A stretch of DNA of 35,295 nt from an uncultured Phycisphaera sp. (lineage in GTDB: Bacteria > Planctomycetota > Phycisphaerae > Phycisphaerales > SM1A02), in the NCBI GenBank assembly GCA_937919685.1, contig CALFOM010000057.1, positions 1 to 35,295 on the forward strand, in the 5' to 3' direction. The notes under the pieces are model-generated. The model had not been told where the DNA came from, made no database searches, and worked only from the letters and a program-made list of their open reading frames with translations. Both the position numbers and the translations under genes were made by a program. The number at the start of each line of letters is the position of its first letter. Position 1 is the first letter of the stretch. Of this stretch, positions 19,178 through 27,784 are shown piece after piece.

Positions 19178-22100
19178 ATGACTGCACCAGAAAAACTCAT
19201 CGCGAATGATCAAAAAGTCTTAGTCATCGGCTGGGATGCCGCCGACTGGCGGGTGATTCGCCCCATGATCGCCGAAGGCAAAATGCCGAACCTGCAGAAG
19301 ATGATGGAAGAAGGCGTTCATGGCAATAACTCGACGCTCAATCCGGTCCTGAGCCCGATGCTTTGGACGTCAATGAGCACGGGGAAACGACCTTACAAGC
19401 ACGGTATCCATGGATTCAGCGAGCCGACTCCCGACGGAAAGAGCATTCGTCCGATCTCCAACGTCAATCGCAAGTCGAAGGCGATCTGGAACATGCTGAA
19501 CCAGGTTGGCAAGAAGTGCAACGTCGTGGGTTGGTGGCCGTCGCATCCGGCCGAACCGATCGACGGAGTGATGGTCAGCAACTTCTACCAGACGGCGCGA
19601 AACATCAAGAATGCGGACATCGATCCCGAAATCGGAAAGCCACGCCCCGACACGGTGGGCTGGAAAGCCGACCAATGGGAGATGCCCGCCGGAACGGTGC
19701 ACCCGTCCCGTCTTGCGAAGAGCCTCCAGGAATTTCGTTTCCACCCTCTAGAACTCGATGCGGAACATGTCGGTCCGTTCATTCCGAAATTTTCGGAAAT
19801 CGACCAAGAAAAAGATGAACGTCTCGTCGGTTTTGCCAAGACCCTTTCGGACACCGTGAGCATCCATGGAGCTGCCACGGCGTTGATGCAACTCGAGCCT
19901 TGGGACTTCATGGCGGTCTACTACGACGGGATCGACCACTTTGGCCATGGTTTCATGAAGTACCACCCGCCGCGGCAGTCTTGGATCAAGGAAGAGGACT
20001 TTGAAATCTACAGCGGCGTGGTCGAAGGTGGCTACCGCTTCCACGACATGATGCTCGGCGCGTTGCTCCATCTGGCTGGCGAAGAAACCACGGTTATTCT
20101 CGTGTCGGATCACGGTTTTCATCCGGACCACTTACGACCCGAGCACATTCCAGTCGAGCCCGCGGGCCCTGCGATTGAGCATCGGCCGTACGGCATTTTC
20201 GTCGCCAAGGGACCGGGCATCAAGAAGAACGAAACCATCTCGGCCGCGAGTGTCCTTGACCTGGCCCCGACCGTACTCTCCATCTTCGGCCTGCCGGTCG
20301 GCGAGGACATGGATGGAAAACCACTCTCCACGATCTTCGAAGAGACGCCAGAGATTGCAACGGTGCCATCGTGGGACGATGTCGACGGTCCACACCCCGA
20401 CGGCAGGCATCCAGACGGGATGCACATCGACAGTGTGCAGAGCGCCGAGGCGATGAAACAACTCGTCGAACTCGGATACATCGAGGAGCCGAACGAGGAT
20501 ACGGACGAGGCGGTGCGAGAGACCACTCGAGAACTCAGTTACAACCTTGCTCAGGCATATATGGACGGAGGTCGGGTCCAGGAGGGGGCCGTGATCCTGG
20601 AGGAAATCTGGAGCGACTGGCCGAGGGAGAACCGATTCGGTCTCAATCTGATTGCATGTCTTGGCGCCCTTGGAAAAGTGGAAGAACGTGGGATGGCCAT
20701 TGCGACACTTGCGAACAACATTCGCAACGGCGTCGAATGGGCGCTCGAAGAGTTGGAGCGAATCCGACCAGAAGCCACGGAATACGGCATCTCACTGCCC
20801 AAGCCCAAGCCCAAGCCCAGCCCGGAATCGCCGGACGAGTCCGAATTGAACGACGGTGATGTCGAAATGGCGGCACCGGACGAATCCACGGAGGGCGAGT
20901 CCAAGAAGAAGGAAGCGCCCAAGAAGCTGACGTTCCAAATTCGAAAGATCCTCAGCCATCTCCATCCGATGGGTGGAACGCTTCAGTGGCTCTCGATGCA
21001 GCAGTCGCTGGCCACCGGTGACCATGAAAGTGCTCGAAAGGTGCTCGAAAGCATTGCGAGCGCGGATAAGAACGTCGATCGGCCGGATCTCCTGGTGATG
21101 ATGGCGGATTCGTGGTTCACCATCGGCGACCTCGATGCCGCCCACGATCTCTATCTCCGGGCCCTCACGCTCGACGACGAGAGTAGTAGCGCCAACTTGG
21201 GTCTTGCTCGGGTCGCAGTCGCCAAGGAAGACTGGGAACAGGGAATCGAACGTGCCCTCGCGACCACGGAACTGATTTTCGCGACTCCATTAGCGCATTT
21301 TCTTCTCGCCCAGTCCTTGGAAGGAATGGGTGATGATGAGCACGCCAAGATTGCCTACGGCGTCACGATTCGTTTGGCCCCGGGTTTGGTCGACGCCCGT
21401 GAGCGCTTCATCCTCTTACTTGATCGTCTGGGCCTTGAAGCCGAGGTGAAACTGCATCGAGAGGCTCTGGAAGAGATACAGGATTCGAGAGCGATCGATA
21501 TCGCGATCGAGAAAGACGACGTCGATCGGGTGGCTGAGGAGATCCTTCATTCCAGAATAAGCCGCCGCGAACAGCTCGATTTCACCGGCAATTCAACGAT
21601 CGCCGCAACGCAAAGCCCCGTGGTCGTGGTGAGCGGACTGCCTCGATCGGGGACGTCGATGATGATGCAGATGCTCGAGAAGGCTGGGATCCCCGCATTC
21701 GCGGACCAGCAGCGCGAAGCGGACGAGGATAATCCGCGCGGTTACTTCGAGCACGAGAAGAGCATTCAGATCGCCAGAGACGTCTCGTGGGTTCCCGAGG
21801 CCCGAGGCCATGCGGTGAAGATCGTCGCGCAGCTCCTGAATCACCTGCCTCGAGGTGAACGCTATCGAGTCGTTTTTATGGATCGTGATCTGCGTGAGAC
21901 TGTTCGAAGCCAGCGGGTGATGCTTGATCGTATGGGTCGTCAGGGTGGTCGCCTCACCGACGCACGAATGATGTCTACGCTCGACGCTCAGGTGGCGCAG
22001 ATTGAGCGTTTGCTTGCTCGCCGACCGGATATCGAAGCGATCTTTGTTGATTACGCCTCGGTACTGGCGGATCCGAAGGCGGAAGCGAGTCGGATATCGA

Positions 22101-22201
22101 GCTTCCTCGGTGTCGATTCGGATACGGATGCCATGGCCGCGGGGGTCGATGGGTCTCTTCGTCGCCAGAGTGTCCAAAAACCAGAATCGGATTCGGAATG
22201 A
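19178..22201 (+). CDS. AlkP-type hydrolase / TPR / sulfotransferase fusion protein
   Basis: A protein of about 1,007 residues with three parts. Residues 12-420 are an alkaline phosphatase-superfamily domain: VLVIGWDAADW (Asp20), LSPMLWTSMSTG (Thr64, likely nucleophile) with KHGIHGF, VYYDGIDHFGHG and LVSDHGFHPDH supply the metal ligands. A middle part (about 440-810) has TPR-like helical repeats interrupted by a Lys/Pro then acidic linker (PKPKPKPSPESPDESELNDG). Residues 810-1000 form a sulfotransferase domain: VVSGLPRSGTSMMMQML is the 5'-phosphosulfate loop of PAPS-dependent enzymes, ADEDNPRGYFEHEKS follows, and VVFMDRDLRETVRSQ matches the 3'-phosphate region. No signal peptide is seen. It may sulfate and hydrolyse polysaccharide or protein-linked groups. 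The start at 19178 is preferred; ATG 19154 is possible. The next gene overlaps by four bases. Confidence 0.88.
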   Translation: MTAPEKLIANDQKVLVIGWDAADWRVIRPMIAEGKMPNLQKMMEEGVHGNNSTLNPVLSPMLWTSMSTGKRPYKHGIHGFSEPTPDGKSIRPISNVNRKSKAIWNMLNQVGKKCNVVGWWPSHPAEPIDGVMVSNFYQTARNIKNADIDPEIGKPRPDTVGWKADQWEMPAGTVHPSRLAKSLQEFRFHPLELDAEHVGPFIPKFSEIDQEKDERLVGFAKTLSDTVSIHGAATALMQLEPWDFMAVYYDGIDHFGHGFMKYHPPRQSWIKEEDFEIYSGVVEGGYRFHDMMLGALLHLAGEETTVILVSDHGFHPDHLRPEHIPVEPAGPAIEHRPYGIFVAKGPGIKKNETISAASVLDLAPTVLSIFGLPVGEDMDGKPLSTIFEETPEIATVPSWDDVDGPHPDGRHPDGMHIDSVQSAEAMKQLVELGYIEEPNEDTDEAVRETTRELSYNLAQAYMDGGRVQEGAVILEEIWSDWPRENRFGLNLIACLGALGKVEERGMAIATLANNIRNGVEWALEELERIRPEATEYGISLPKPKPKPSPESPDESELNDGDVEMAAPDESTEGESKKKEAPKKLTFQIRKILSHLHPMGGTLQWLSMQQSLATGDHESARKVLESIASADKNVDRPDLLVMMADSWFTIGDLDAAHDLYLRALTLDDESSSANLGLARVAVAKEDWEQGIERALATTELIFATPLAHFLLAQSLEGMGDDEHAKIAYGVTIRLAPGLVDARERFILLLDRLGLEAEVKLHREALEEIQDSRAIDIAIEKDDVDRVAEEILHSRISRREQLDFTGNSTIAATQSPVVVVSGLPRSGTSMMMQMLEKAGIPAFADQQREADEDNPRGYFEHEKSIQIARDVSWVPEARGHAVKIVAQLLNHLPRGERYRVVFMDRDLRETVRSQRVMLDRMGRQGGRLTDARMMSTLDAQVAQIERLLARRPDIEAIFVDYASVLADPKAEASRISSFLGVDSDTDAMAAGVDGSLRRQSVQKPESDSE

Positions 22202-23841
22202 ACGAAGCAGGTGCTTCACCTGTTGACGTCCGCGTCGGTCTCCTGCAGATCCAACTTGACGATGTCAAATGGGATTCTCTGGCGAAGATTCGGCCGGAGA
22301 TTTTCTTCAAGATTAGTCGTCGTCGTTGGCTCGGCCCTGCTTCGACCGTCGCGACGTTGCTTTCTGGAACCTCGCTTGAAGCGCACGGTGTGGAGACTTG
22401 GCTGGTTCCAGCAGATGGTTCAATCAATGATTCCTCTTCCGGTCTTGGCAAGGAGAACTTTCGGTGGCGTCGCTCGACGGAGTTCAATCGTCCGATCCTT
22501 TGGCACCGACTCGCAGCGCAGGGGATCGAATCTGTGGTCGTTGGTTCGCGATTCGCATCTTCCGGCGTCGAGGGTGTCCATGAGGTTGACCGACAAGTAC
22601 TCCAGCAATCGGCGAATCTTCGAAACGTCTCGGTACTGCAAGCCTCGTTCGAGGCACTTCTGGAGGCTCGAAGCCGCTGGGAACAGGCGACGTTCCACTT
22701 TCTCTCATTGAACTTGGCGACGAAGGCTTCCAACTCAGAGGACGGTCAATCGGTGCATGCCGATCAAGGCGACCGCGATGAAGGTGGCGACATCTTGGAG
22801 TCGATTTCATCGACGATTCTTCGCTTCCAGGAGACGATATCTCTCGACCATCTGCTGGTGCTCTACTCGGCGCGGGGCGTCGAGTGGCTCACCTACCACG
22901 GGGATCGTGAGCTGGGCATGAAATCGAAGGGAGTCAAGCCAGGAGCAGTGGTCTCCACGGTTCTTGATCTCTTCGGACTCTCGAAGATGGCGGATGTCTC
23001 GTCGTGCTCTATTCTGGAGGCCGAGACCAGTTCGGAGACGGACCAGCCGGAGTGGGAGATCAGTTGGGAACTTCCCCCGGATGGCGAAGACAGGGCCCCC
23101 GATCTCTCTGCCGTCGTCGCGGCCGCAGTGCAAGGTGAGGGTGGTCGGATCACACAAAGATTAGCACAAGAGGTGGCACGACTGGCCTGGGAAAAATCCT
23201 ATGCCTCATTCATGACCGCGGAACTGGTCACTTTGGCGCGAGATCTCGTTGCGATTGACGAGTCACCCCTCAACCTCTATCGCCTTTGTGCCTCAATCTC
23301 GATACAGAACAACTCAGAGGATTTTCTGGTGGCTCGCGCGCGGCTCCAGACGTTGTATCCCGATTCCACTCCGAACCGATTGGTTGATCTCCTCCCGATC
23401 GCGGAAAAATCCACAGATGAACGGATCGAAATTCTGGATCAGAATCCGTACGAGACGTTTCATGAACCACATCTGCGTGGTTTGTGGGCAAGGGCCGCGA
23501 TGAACAGCGGACGTATCGACGAAGCTTTGGCACTGCTCTGGCGGCGTATTCAAGGTGAGTGGTCGAACCATCAGGAGCATTTGGTGTTCGCGGTCAGGTC
23601 AATCGAGCGCCACCAGGAAATGGACCTGCCGCGAGCGAGATACGCACTGACTCGGATTATCCCCATGATCTCGAGTCCGGAACGCCGCTCCAAGATCGTC
23701 CGCATGCTTGCGGAGACGTATGTAAAAACAGATGAGCCAAAGACGGCCATCGTCATTCTTGAGGGCTTCCTCAAGAATTTTCCAGGCGAGATGGGCGCGA
23801 CGAGCATGCTCAATGCGCTGCGTCGGCAGGTCGGCGACTGA
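22198..23841 (+). CDS. Degenerate AlkP-like protein with C-terminal TPR-like repeats
   Basis: A 547-residue protein whose ATG overlaps the preceding stop (ATGA), so the two are translationally coupled. The N-terminal half follows the AlkP pattern in outline: VGLLQIQLDDVKWDSLA against VLVIGWDAADW, then PASTVATLLSGTSLEAHGVE against the nucleophile loop and KHGI. The later metal-binding blocks are lost: the position of YDGIDHFGHG reads FHFLSLNLATKAS, and VSDHGFHP reads LYSARGVEWL. It is therefore probably catalytically dead. Residues from about 330 on look alpha-helical and TPR-like (GRIDEALALLWRRI, TAIVILEGFLKNFPGE). I infer a scaffold or regulator of the upstream fusion enzyme; no established family name comes to mind. 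Confidence 0.72.
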   Translation: MNEAGASPVDVRVGLLQIQLDDVKWDSLAKIRPEIFFKISRRRWLGPASTVATLLSGTSLEAHGVETWLVPADGSINDSSSGLGKENFRWRRSTEFNRPILWHRLAAQGIESVVVGSRFASSGVEGVHEVDRQVLQQSANLRNVSVLQASFEALLEARSRWEQATFHFLSLNLATKASNSEDGQSVHADQGDRDEGGDILESISSTILRFQETISLDHLLVLYSARGVEWLTYHGDRELGMKSKGVKPGAVVSTVLDLFGLSKMADVSSCSILEAETSSETDQPEWEISWELPPDGEDRAPDLSAVVAAAVQGEGGRITQRLAQEVARLAWEKSYASFMTAELVTLARDLVAIDESPLNLYRLCASISIQNNSEDFLVARARLQTLYPDSTPNRLVDLLPIAEKSTDERIEILDQNPYETFHEPHLRGLWARAAMNSGRIDEALALLWRRIQGEWSNHQEHLVFAVRSIERHQEMDLPRARYALTRIIPMISSPERRSKIVRMLAETYVKTDEPKTAIVILEGFLKNFPGEMGATSMLNALRRQVGD

Positions 23842-23861
23842 CGCGGTTCGGGTTCGGATGG

Positions 23862-24593
23862 TCAGCGATGTTCGAGCAGAATCACATGCTGATTCTTCGG
23901 CCCGTGCACGCCGAGCACCAGTTCAAGTTCGATGTCTGCCGTCCGGCTCGGCCCCGTGGCGAACGTCGCGGTGGGCGGAAGATCTCCCGAAGTGGAGCAG
24001 AGCGCGGTCAATGCCGCATCCCAGGTCTCGACGAGATCTGTCGCGGCAAGGATCGCGACGTGAGTCGCCGGTAACAGCGCGACCAAACGTTGCCGTTCCG
24101 TTGGCGTGCCTTTGACTCCTTGCGTATCTCCGGAAGAGAGGACGATCGTTCCGTATTCGACGACGCCGATGGTCGCCCGCGAGACGCCGAGTTCGCATTG
24201 GAGGAGAAGGGATCGATCGGCGTCCGGCGGCAGGAGTTCAAATCCGCCGATGACCCGTTCGAGGATCTCGATGACCAGGTGATCGTCGCTTCGAACCACG
24301 CGACGCACGCCAAGGTCGGCGATCACCGCCTGCAGCGCATCGGCCGCTCCTGCGTCGCTGGTGACTCGATGGCAGACACCCTGTACGCGATCCAGGGCGC
24401 CCTGAAACCCGGTGACGGCCCGTATCGACGCCGGTCCTTTCGGACCGACGGCAGGGACGGTCAATTCGGTGGTCGGCGGTGGGGCGGCGATCGCTGGCGG
24501 AGATCCATGGGGTCCGCGTGCCGCGCGGACGCCAGCAGCCGTGGCGAGCGAGGCCCTGATGGAAGCGAGGATCTTCGATCGGTCATCATTCAT
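23862..24593 (-). CDS. lutC: LutC-type LUD-domain protein of L-lactate oxidation
   Basis: A 243-residue LUD-domain protein (LutC/YkgG family), part of the LutABC complex that oxidises L-lactate to pyruvate in the cytoplasm. Its N-terminus MNDDRSKILASIRASL is typical. Core blocks are HLVIEILERVIGG, VSRATIGVVEYGTIVLSSG and the end LVLGVHGPKNQHVILL. The ATG at 24593 overlaps the lutB stop (ATGA), which fixes the start against the longer open frame upstream. It is the last gene of a lutABC operon and converges on the TPR gene 20 bases away. Confidence 0.88.
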   Translation of the reverse strand: MNDDRSKILASIRASLATAAGVRAARGPHGSPPAIAAPPPTTELTVPAVGPKGPASIRAVTGFQGALDRVQGVCHRVTSDAGAADALQAVIADLGVRRVVRSDDHLVIEILERVIGGFELLPPDADRSLLLQCELGVSRATIGVVEYGTIVLSSGDTQGVKGTPTERQRLVALLPATHVAILAATDLVETWDAALTALCSTSGDLPPTATFATGPSRTADIELELVLGVHGPKNQHVILLEHR

Positions 24594-26107
24594 CTTTTGC
24601 GATCTTCTTCTTCGCGTCGAAGCCGGCGCGCTACGTCGCTGGATCGAAAACTCCGACCTGGGGATCTCGGGACGGCGCGGCCGTTGGTCCAGCCGCCGAG
24701 CGGGCCCGCATATTTTGCGAGAGACGGGACTCGACCGACCACCGTCGCGAGCAGTCGGCCGAGCGCTCCGAATATCTCGAATCGTCGCGATGAACCCATC
24801 GCCCATCGCCAAAGACGGAAGCCGCGGCGCATGACTCGGTTTTTCTCTGCGGTCTGCGGATCGGAAGCAGGACGACCGCCGGTGCTTCGATCGCCCTCTG
24901 CGGCACGATGTCGGAGGTGCAACAGCACGCCGGGAATGTCGATGTCGACCGGGCAGACCTCACGGCACGCACCACAGAGGCTGGAAGCGCCGGGGAGTTG
25001 CGAAGCGGCATGCATCCCCGCGATCAGCGGCGTGAAGATCGCTCCGATGGGACCGGGATACACACTTCCGTAGGCGTGACCACCGATCTGTCGATAGACG
25101 GGGCACACGTTCAGGCATGCACTGCAACGGATGCACCGAAGGGTCTCGGCGGTGAGGTCGTCTTCGAGGAGTTTCGACCTTCCGTTGTCGAGCAGTATCA
25201 GGTGAATCTCTTCCGGGCCGTCGTCTTCGAGGCTCGTCTTGGGTGAGGTGACCAGCGTCTGGTAGCAGGAGATGGGCTGGCCGGTGGCGCTTCTGGTGAT
25301 GATCCGAACCAGCGGACCAAGATCCTGCAGGCGTGGAACGATTTTCTCGATGCCTACTACGGCGACATGAATCTTCGGAAGCGAAGTGGTGAGCCGGATG
25401 TTGCCTTCATTCTCGATGAGCAGGAACGAGCCGGTCTCTGCCACCAGAAAGTTCGCGCCACTGATTCCCAGCTCGGCCTGAGCAAAACGTCCACGGAGCT
25501 CATTCCTCGCGACTTCGGTTAACCCTGCGGCATCATCAGGCATGGGGCGGCCGAGCACCCGGGCCAGCAGATCCCGGATTTCTCGTCTTCGCTTGTGGAT
25601 CGCCGGCGCCAGGATGTGGGAAGGGGGCTCTTCCGCGAGTTGGACGATCCACTCGCCGAGGTCGGTTTCCACCGGCACGATTCCAGCGTCGATCAAGGCG
25701 TCATTGAGCCCAATCTCCTCCGAGACCATCGATTTCGCTTTCACCGCGAGTCGAGTTCCATTCTTGATCGCGATTTTCAGCACCATTGCTCGCGCGGATT
25801 CGGCGTCGGCTGCCCACTGGACCTGGATTCCATTCGCGGTGGCATGTCGCTCGAACGTCTCAAGGTGCTCATCGAGATGAGCCAGCGCTTCGGTCTTGAT
25901 CGCCTTCGCCTGACCTCGAAGTTTCTGAAGATCATCTATGCCTTCGAGGGCGATGGCCCGTCGATTTCGGATGGTATTCGTGGCTTTGGCAAGGGCGCCG
26001 CGGAGTTCCACGTTTGCCAGTGCCCGAGGCACCAGATCATCGAATTGGTGCGCATGAAGATGATGAATCGAGCCGGTCTCCCTCGGCTCGGAGCCCGAAG
26101 CGGTCAT
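24590..26107 (-). CDS. lutB: LutB-type iron-sulfur L-lactate oxidation protein
   Basis: A 505-residue LutB/YkgF-family protein. The N-terminal LUD domain spans about 30-300 (VKAKSMVSEEIGLNDAL, ELGISGANFLVAETGS). A ferredoxin-like part with two 4Fe-4S motifs follows: CIRCSACLNVCPVYRQIGG near 325 and CGACREVCPVDIDIPG near 380. A C-terminal DUF3390-like tail follows. It transfers electrons from lactate together with LutA and LutC. The ATG at 26107 (MTASGSEPRETGSIHHLH) overlaps the lutA stop by four bases, and its own stop overlaps lutC, so all three are coupled. Confidence 0.9.
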   Translation of the reverse strand: MTASGSEPRETGSIHHLHAHQFDDLVPRALANVELRGALAKATNTIRNRRAIALEGIDDLQKLRGQAKAIKTEALAHLDEHLETFERHATANGIQVQWAADAESARAMVLKIAIKNGTRLAVKAKSMVSEEIGLNDALIDAGIVPVETDLGEWIVQLAEEPPSHILAPAIHKRRREIRDLLARVLGRPMPDDAAGLTEVARNELRGRFAQAELGISGANFLVAETGSFLLIENEGNIRLTTSLPKIHVAVVGIEKIVPRLQDLGPLVRIITRSATGQPISCYQTLVTSPKTSLEDDGPEEIHLILLDNGRSKLLEDDLTAETLRCIRCSACLNVCPVYRQIGGHAYGSVYPGPIGAIFTPLIAGMHAASQLPGASSLCGACREVCPVDIDIPGVLLHLRHRAAEGDRSTGGRPASDPQTAEKNRVMRRGFRLWRWAMGSSRRFEIFGALGRLLATVVGRVPSLAKYAGPLGGWTNGRAVPRSPGRSFRSSDVARRLRREEEDRKR

Positions 26108-26856
26108 GAAACCACCTTGGTCAGCGGCTCGCGGGCGGCGAGGATCTCCGCCAGATGGACGCCGCGGATCCGCGAGCCACGCGCTTCGAGCCGTCCTTCC
26201 AGCTGCATGAGACAACTCGCATCACCGGACACGATGGCATCGATGCCCAATGTCTCTAGTTCGTCGATCTTGTCATCAGCCATGCCCGTCGATATACCCG
26301 GGAGGTTGACGCTGAAGGTGCCGCCGAAGCCGCAGCAGCGATCGCAGGTCGCGGATTCCACGAGTTCGAGGCCGTCGACGGCCTCGAGCAACTGTCTGGG
26401 CTCGCTTTTGATTCCCAGCTCCCGAAGTCCGTGGCAGGCATCGTGCCAGGCGACTCGGCCCGGCCAGGAGGCGCCGAGTTCCACACGCTGCAGTCGTCGT
26501 ACGAGGAACTCGCTCAATTCATGGGTGGCGTCCGAGACGAGCTTTGCTGCCGCGGCGTCCTCGCCATCCAGAAGTTCGACTGCGTGGCGGAACATCGCCG
26601 CGCAGGATCCCGACGGGGTCACGATTGCATCGCAGCCACCCCGGGTGATCTGGTCGTGAAGGACGCGCACCGCGCCTCTGCAGACGGGAATCGCGTCTTG
26701 ATGATGTCCCGCGTTGAATGCCGGTTGGCCGCAGCAGGTCTGCCGAGGGTCGAAGACGACCTCGCATCCACAGTGTTCGAGGACCGATACCGAGGCTTCG
26801 GCCGCTTCGGGTCGGAACTGGTCGATCAGGCAGGTGACGAAGAGAGCGATCCGCAT
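26104..26856 (-). CDS. lutA: LutA-type CCG-domain (Fe-S) L-lactate oxidation protein
   Basis: A 250-residue protein of the LutA/YkgE family with two cysteine-rich CCG domains: QTCCGQPAFNAGH near residue 55-70 and CDRCCGFGGTFSVNLPG near 170-190, which bind a special iron-sulfur cluster. N-terminus MRIALFVTCLIDQFRPEA is family-typical and fixes the start at 26856, not the upstream extension. First gene of lutABC. A GGGAG lies about 13 bases upstream, farther than usual. No GntR-type regulator (LutR/LldR) is seen next to it. Confidence 0.9.
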   Translation of the reverse strand: MRIALFVTCLIDQFRPEAAEASVSVLEHCGCEVVFDPRQTCCGQPAFNAGHHQDAIPVCRGAVRVLHDQITRGGCDAIVTPSGSCAAMFRHAVELLDGEDAAAAKLVSDATHELSEFLVRRLQRVELGASWPGRVAWHDACHGLRELGIKSEPRQLLEAVDGLELVESATCDRCCGFGGTFSVNLPGISTGMADDKIDELETLGIDAIVSGDASCLMQLEGRLEARGSRIRGVHLAEILAAREPLTKVVS

Positions 26857-26960
26857 GGGTAGAGAGGATACTCCCTCGATTCCGGATCCCTCAGGGCCAA
26901 TCTCAAGGAATTTCGAGAGAAGAGTGGTCCTAGGTCGATTCGTGTACGTACCACTTGCCC

Positions 26961-26997
26961 GGCAGCCTCCTTCGAGATCTTTACGGCTGTCTTTTTT
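26961..26997 (+). terminator. Terminator-like hairpin with T6 in leader region
   Basis: GGCAGCC (26961-26967) pairs with GGCTGTC (26985-26991) over seven positions with one G-U pair, followed by six T residues (26992-26997). No plus-strand gene ends here. It lies about 90 bases before the plus-strand gene at 27089, so it could be a leader attenuator or stop antisense transcription towards that gene. Confidence 0.4.
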
Positions 26998-27016
26998 GTG
27001 GCCAAAGTTCAAAATC

Positions 27017-27088
27017 ATGGCGAAGATGGCAAAGATCGCAAAGATTCACACGCCATCTTCCAGAACTTCAATTAAGGACGCGCGGTGA
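27017..27088 (+). CDS. Possible 23-codon leader peptide abutting the next start
   Basis: An ATG at 27017 opens a 23-codon frame beginning MAKMAKIAKIHTP, encoded by degenerate 9-bp repeats, and its TGA ends exactly where the ATG of the next gene begins. No ribosome site precedes it, so expression is unproven. Such an arrangement would allow translational coupling to the downstream gene. Confidence 0.25.
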   Translation: MAKMAKIAKIHTPSSRTSIKDAR

Positions 27089-27760
27089 ATGATGTCTGAT
27101 TCCGACCAGATTCCAGCGGATGGAATTCCTCCTCGTTTTCGAAATCGGTCTGCTTCGATTCCGGGAGAGAAAGGGTGGCAGGCTCGCGTGGCGAATATCG
27201 CCACGGACCAGGGAGCGATCGATCGATTCCGAAGACGCATTTTGGACGACGTGGCCGACCTCGAGTCGCTCGACGTCTTTCTCACCTCTGATCGAGTTGA
27301 GAATGAAAGCATGAAGATCGATGGGGAGTGCGTTCTCGTGTTCTCCGAATCAGGCGACGTCGTGGCGTCGGCGAGAATGATCCCACTCGAACGCCTGCAG
27401 GCCGAACTCGGCGAGTTTCTGAATGGGCGTCGATTGGCTGAGCAACTGGGCAGGGATCTCGTCAACGTGGCCTGGTCGCAACATGTGCTGATCGATCCGG
27501 AGGTTCCGGAGGCTGCGGTCGCGAAGACGTTGTCTGCCGCCATGTCGGAGCATGCGATCCGACGAGGCTGGAATTTCGACCTTTGTTTATGCATCGAATC
27601 GAACGCGGTGCGTCGAGAGTCGATCGGATTTTCCCGCTTGGGCCTTCGAATCGACCGGACGAACAAGGCGCCGTTGGAGATTCTCTACCGAGAGATCGAG
27701 GAGCAGCCGGAAGAGGCTCTCCCCGCAGCGGTAGTGATGCCACCTCGCAACAGAGATTGA
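27089..27760 (+). CDS. Hypothetical protein, possibly GNAT/autoinducer-synthase fold
   Basis: A 223-residue protein without a clear family. Residues 40-190 show an order seen in GNAT or N-acyl amino acid synthase-like proteins: LVFSESGDVVASARMIPL (a central strand pair), VAWSQHVLIDPEVPEAAVAKTL followed by a helix, then FDLCLCIESNAVRRESIGFS and LGLRI. This is a weak, pattern-level resemblance. AAGGA at 27074-27078 lies 10 bases before the first of two adjacent ATG codons, supporting the start. It is surrounded by catabolic genes but on the opposite strand; it converges on the alcohol dehydrogenase 24 bases away. Confidence 0.7.
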   Translation: MMSDSDQIPADGIPPRFRNRSASIPGEKGWQARVANIATDQGAIDRFRRRILDDVADLESLDVFLTSDRVENESMKIDGECVLVFSESGDVVASARMIPLERLQAELGEFLNGRRLAEQLGRDLVNVAWSQHVLIDPEVPEAAVAKTLSAAMSEHAIRRGWNFDLCLCIESNAVRRESIGFSRLGLRIDRTNKAPLEILYREIEEQPEEALPAAVVMPPRNRD

Positions 27761-27784
27761 GCCCTGAGGTTCACGTCCCAAAGA

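Noticed and set aside
20799-20825. Pro-Lys codon repeat inside the AlkP fusion gene
   Set aside because: It reads as an ordinary flexible linker between domains rather than a separate genetic element.
26944-26951. GTACGTAC palindrome upstream of lutA
   Set aside because: Only eight bases, and it does not fit the usual spacing of GntR-type half sites; too weak to call an operator.
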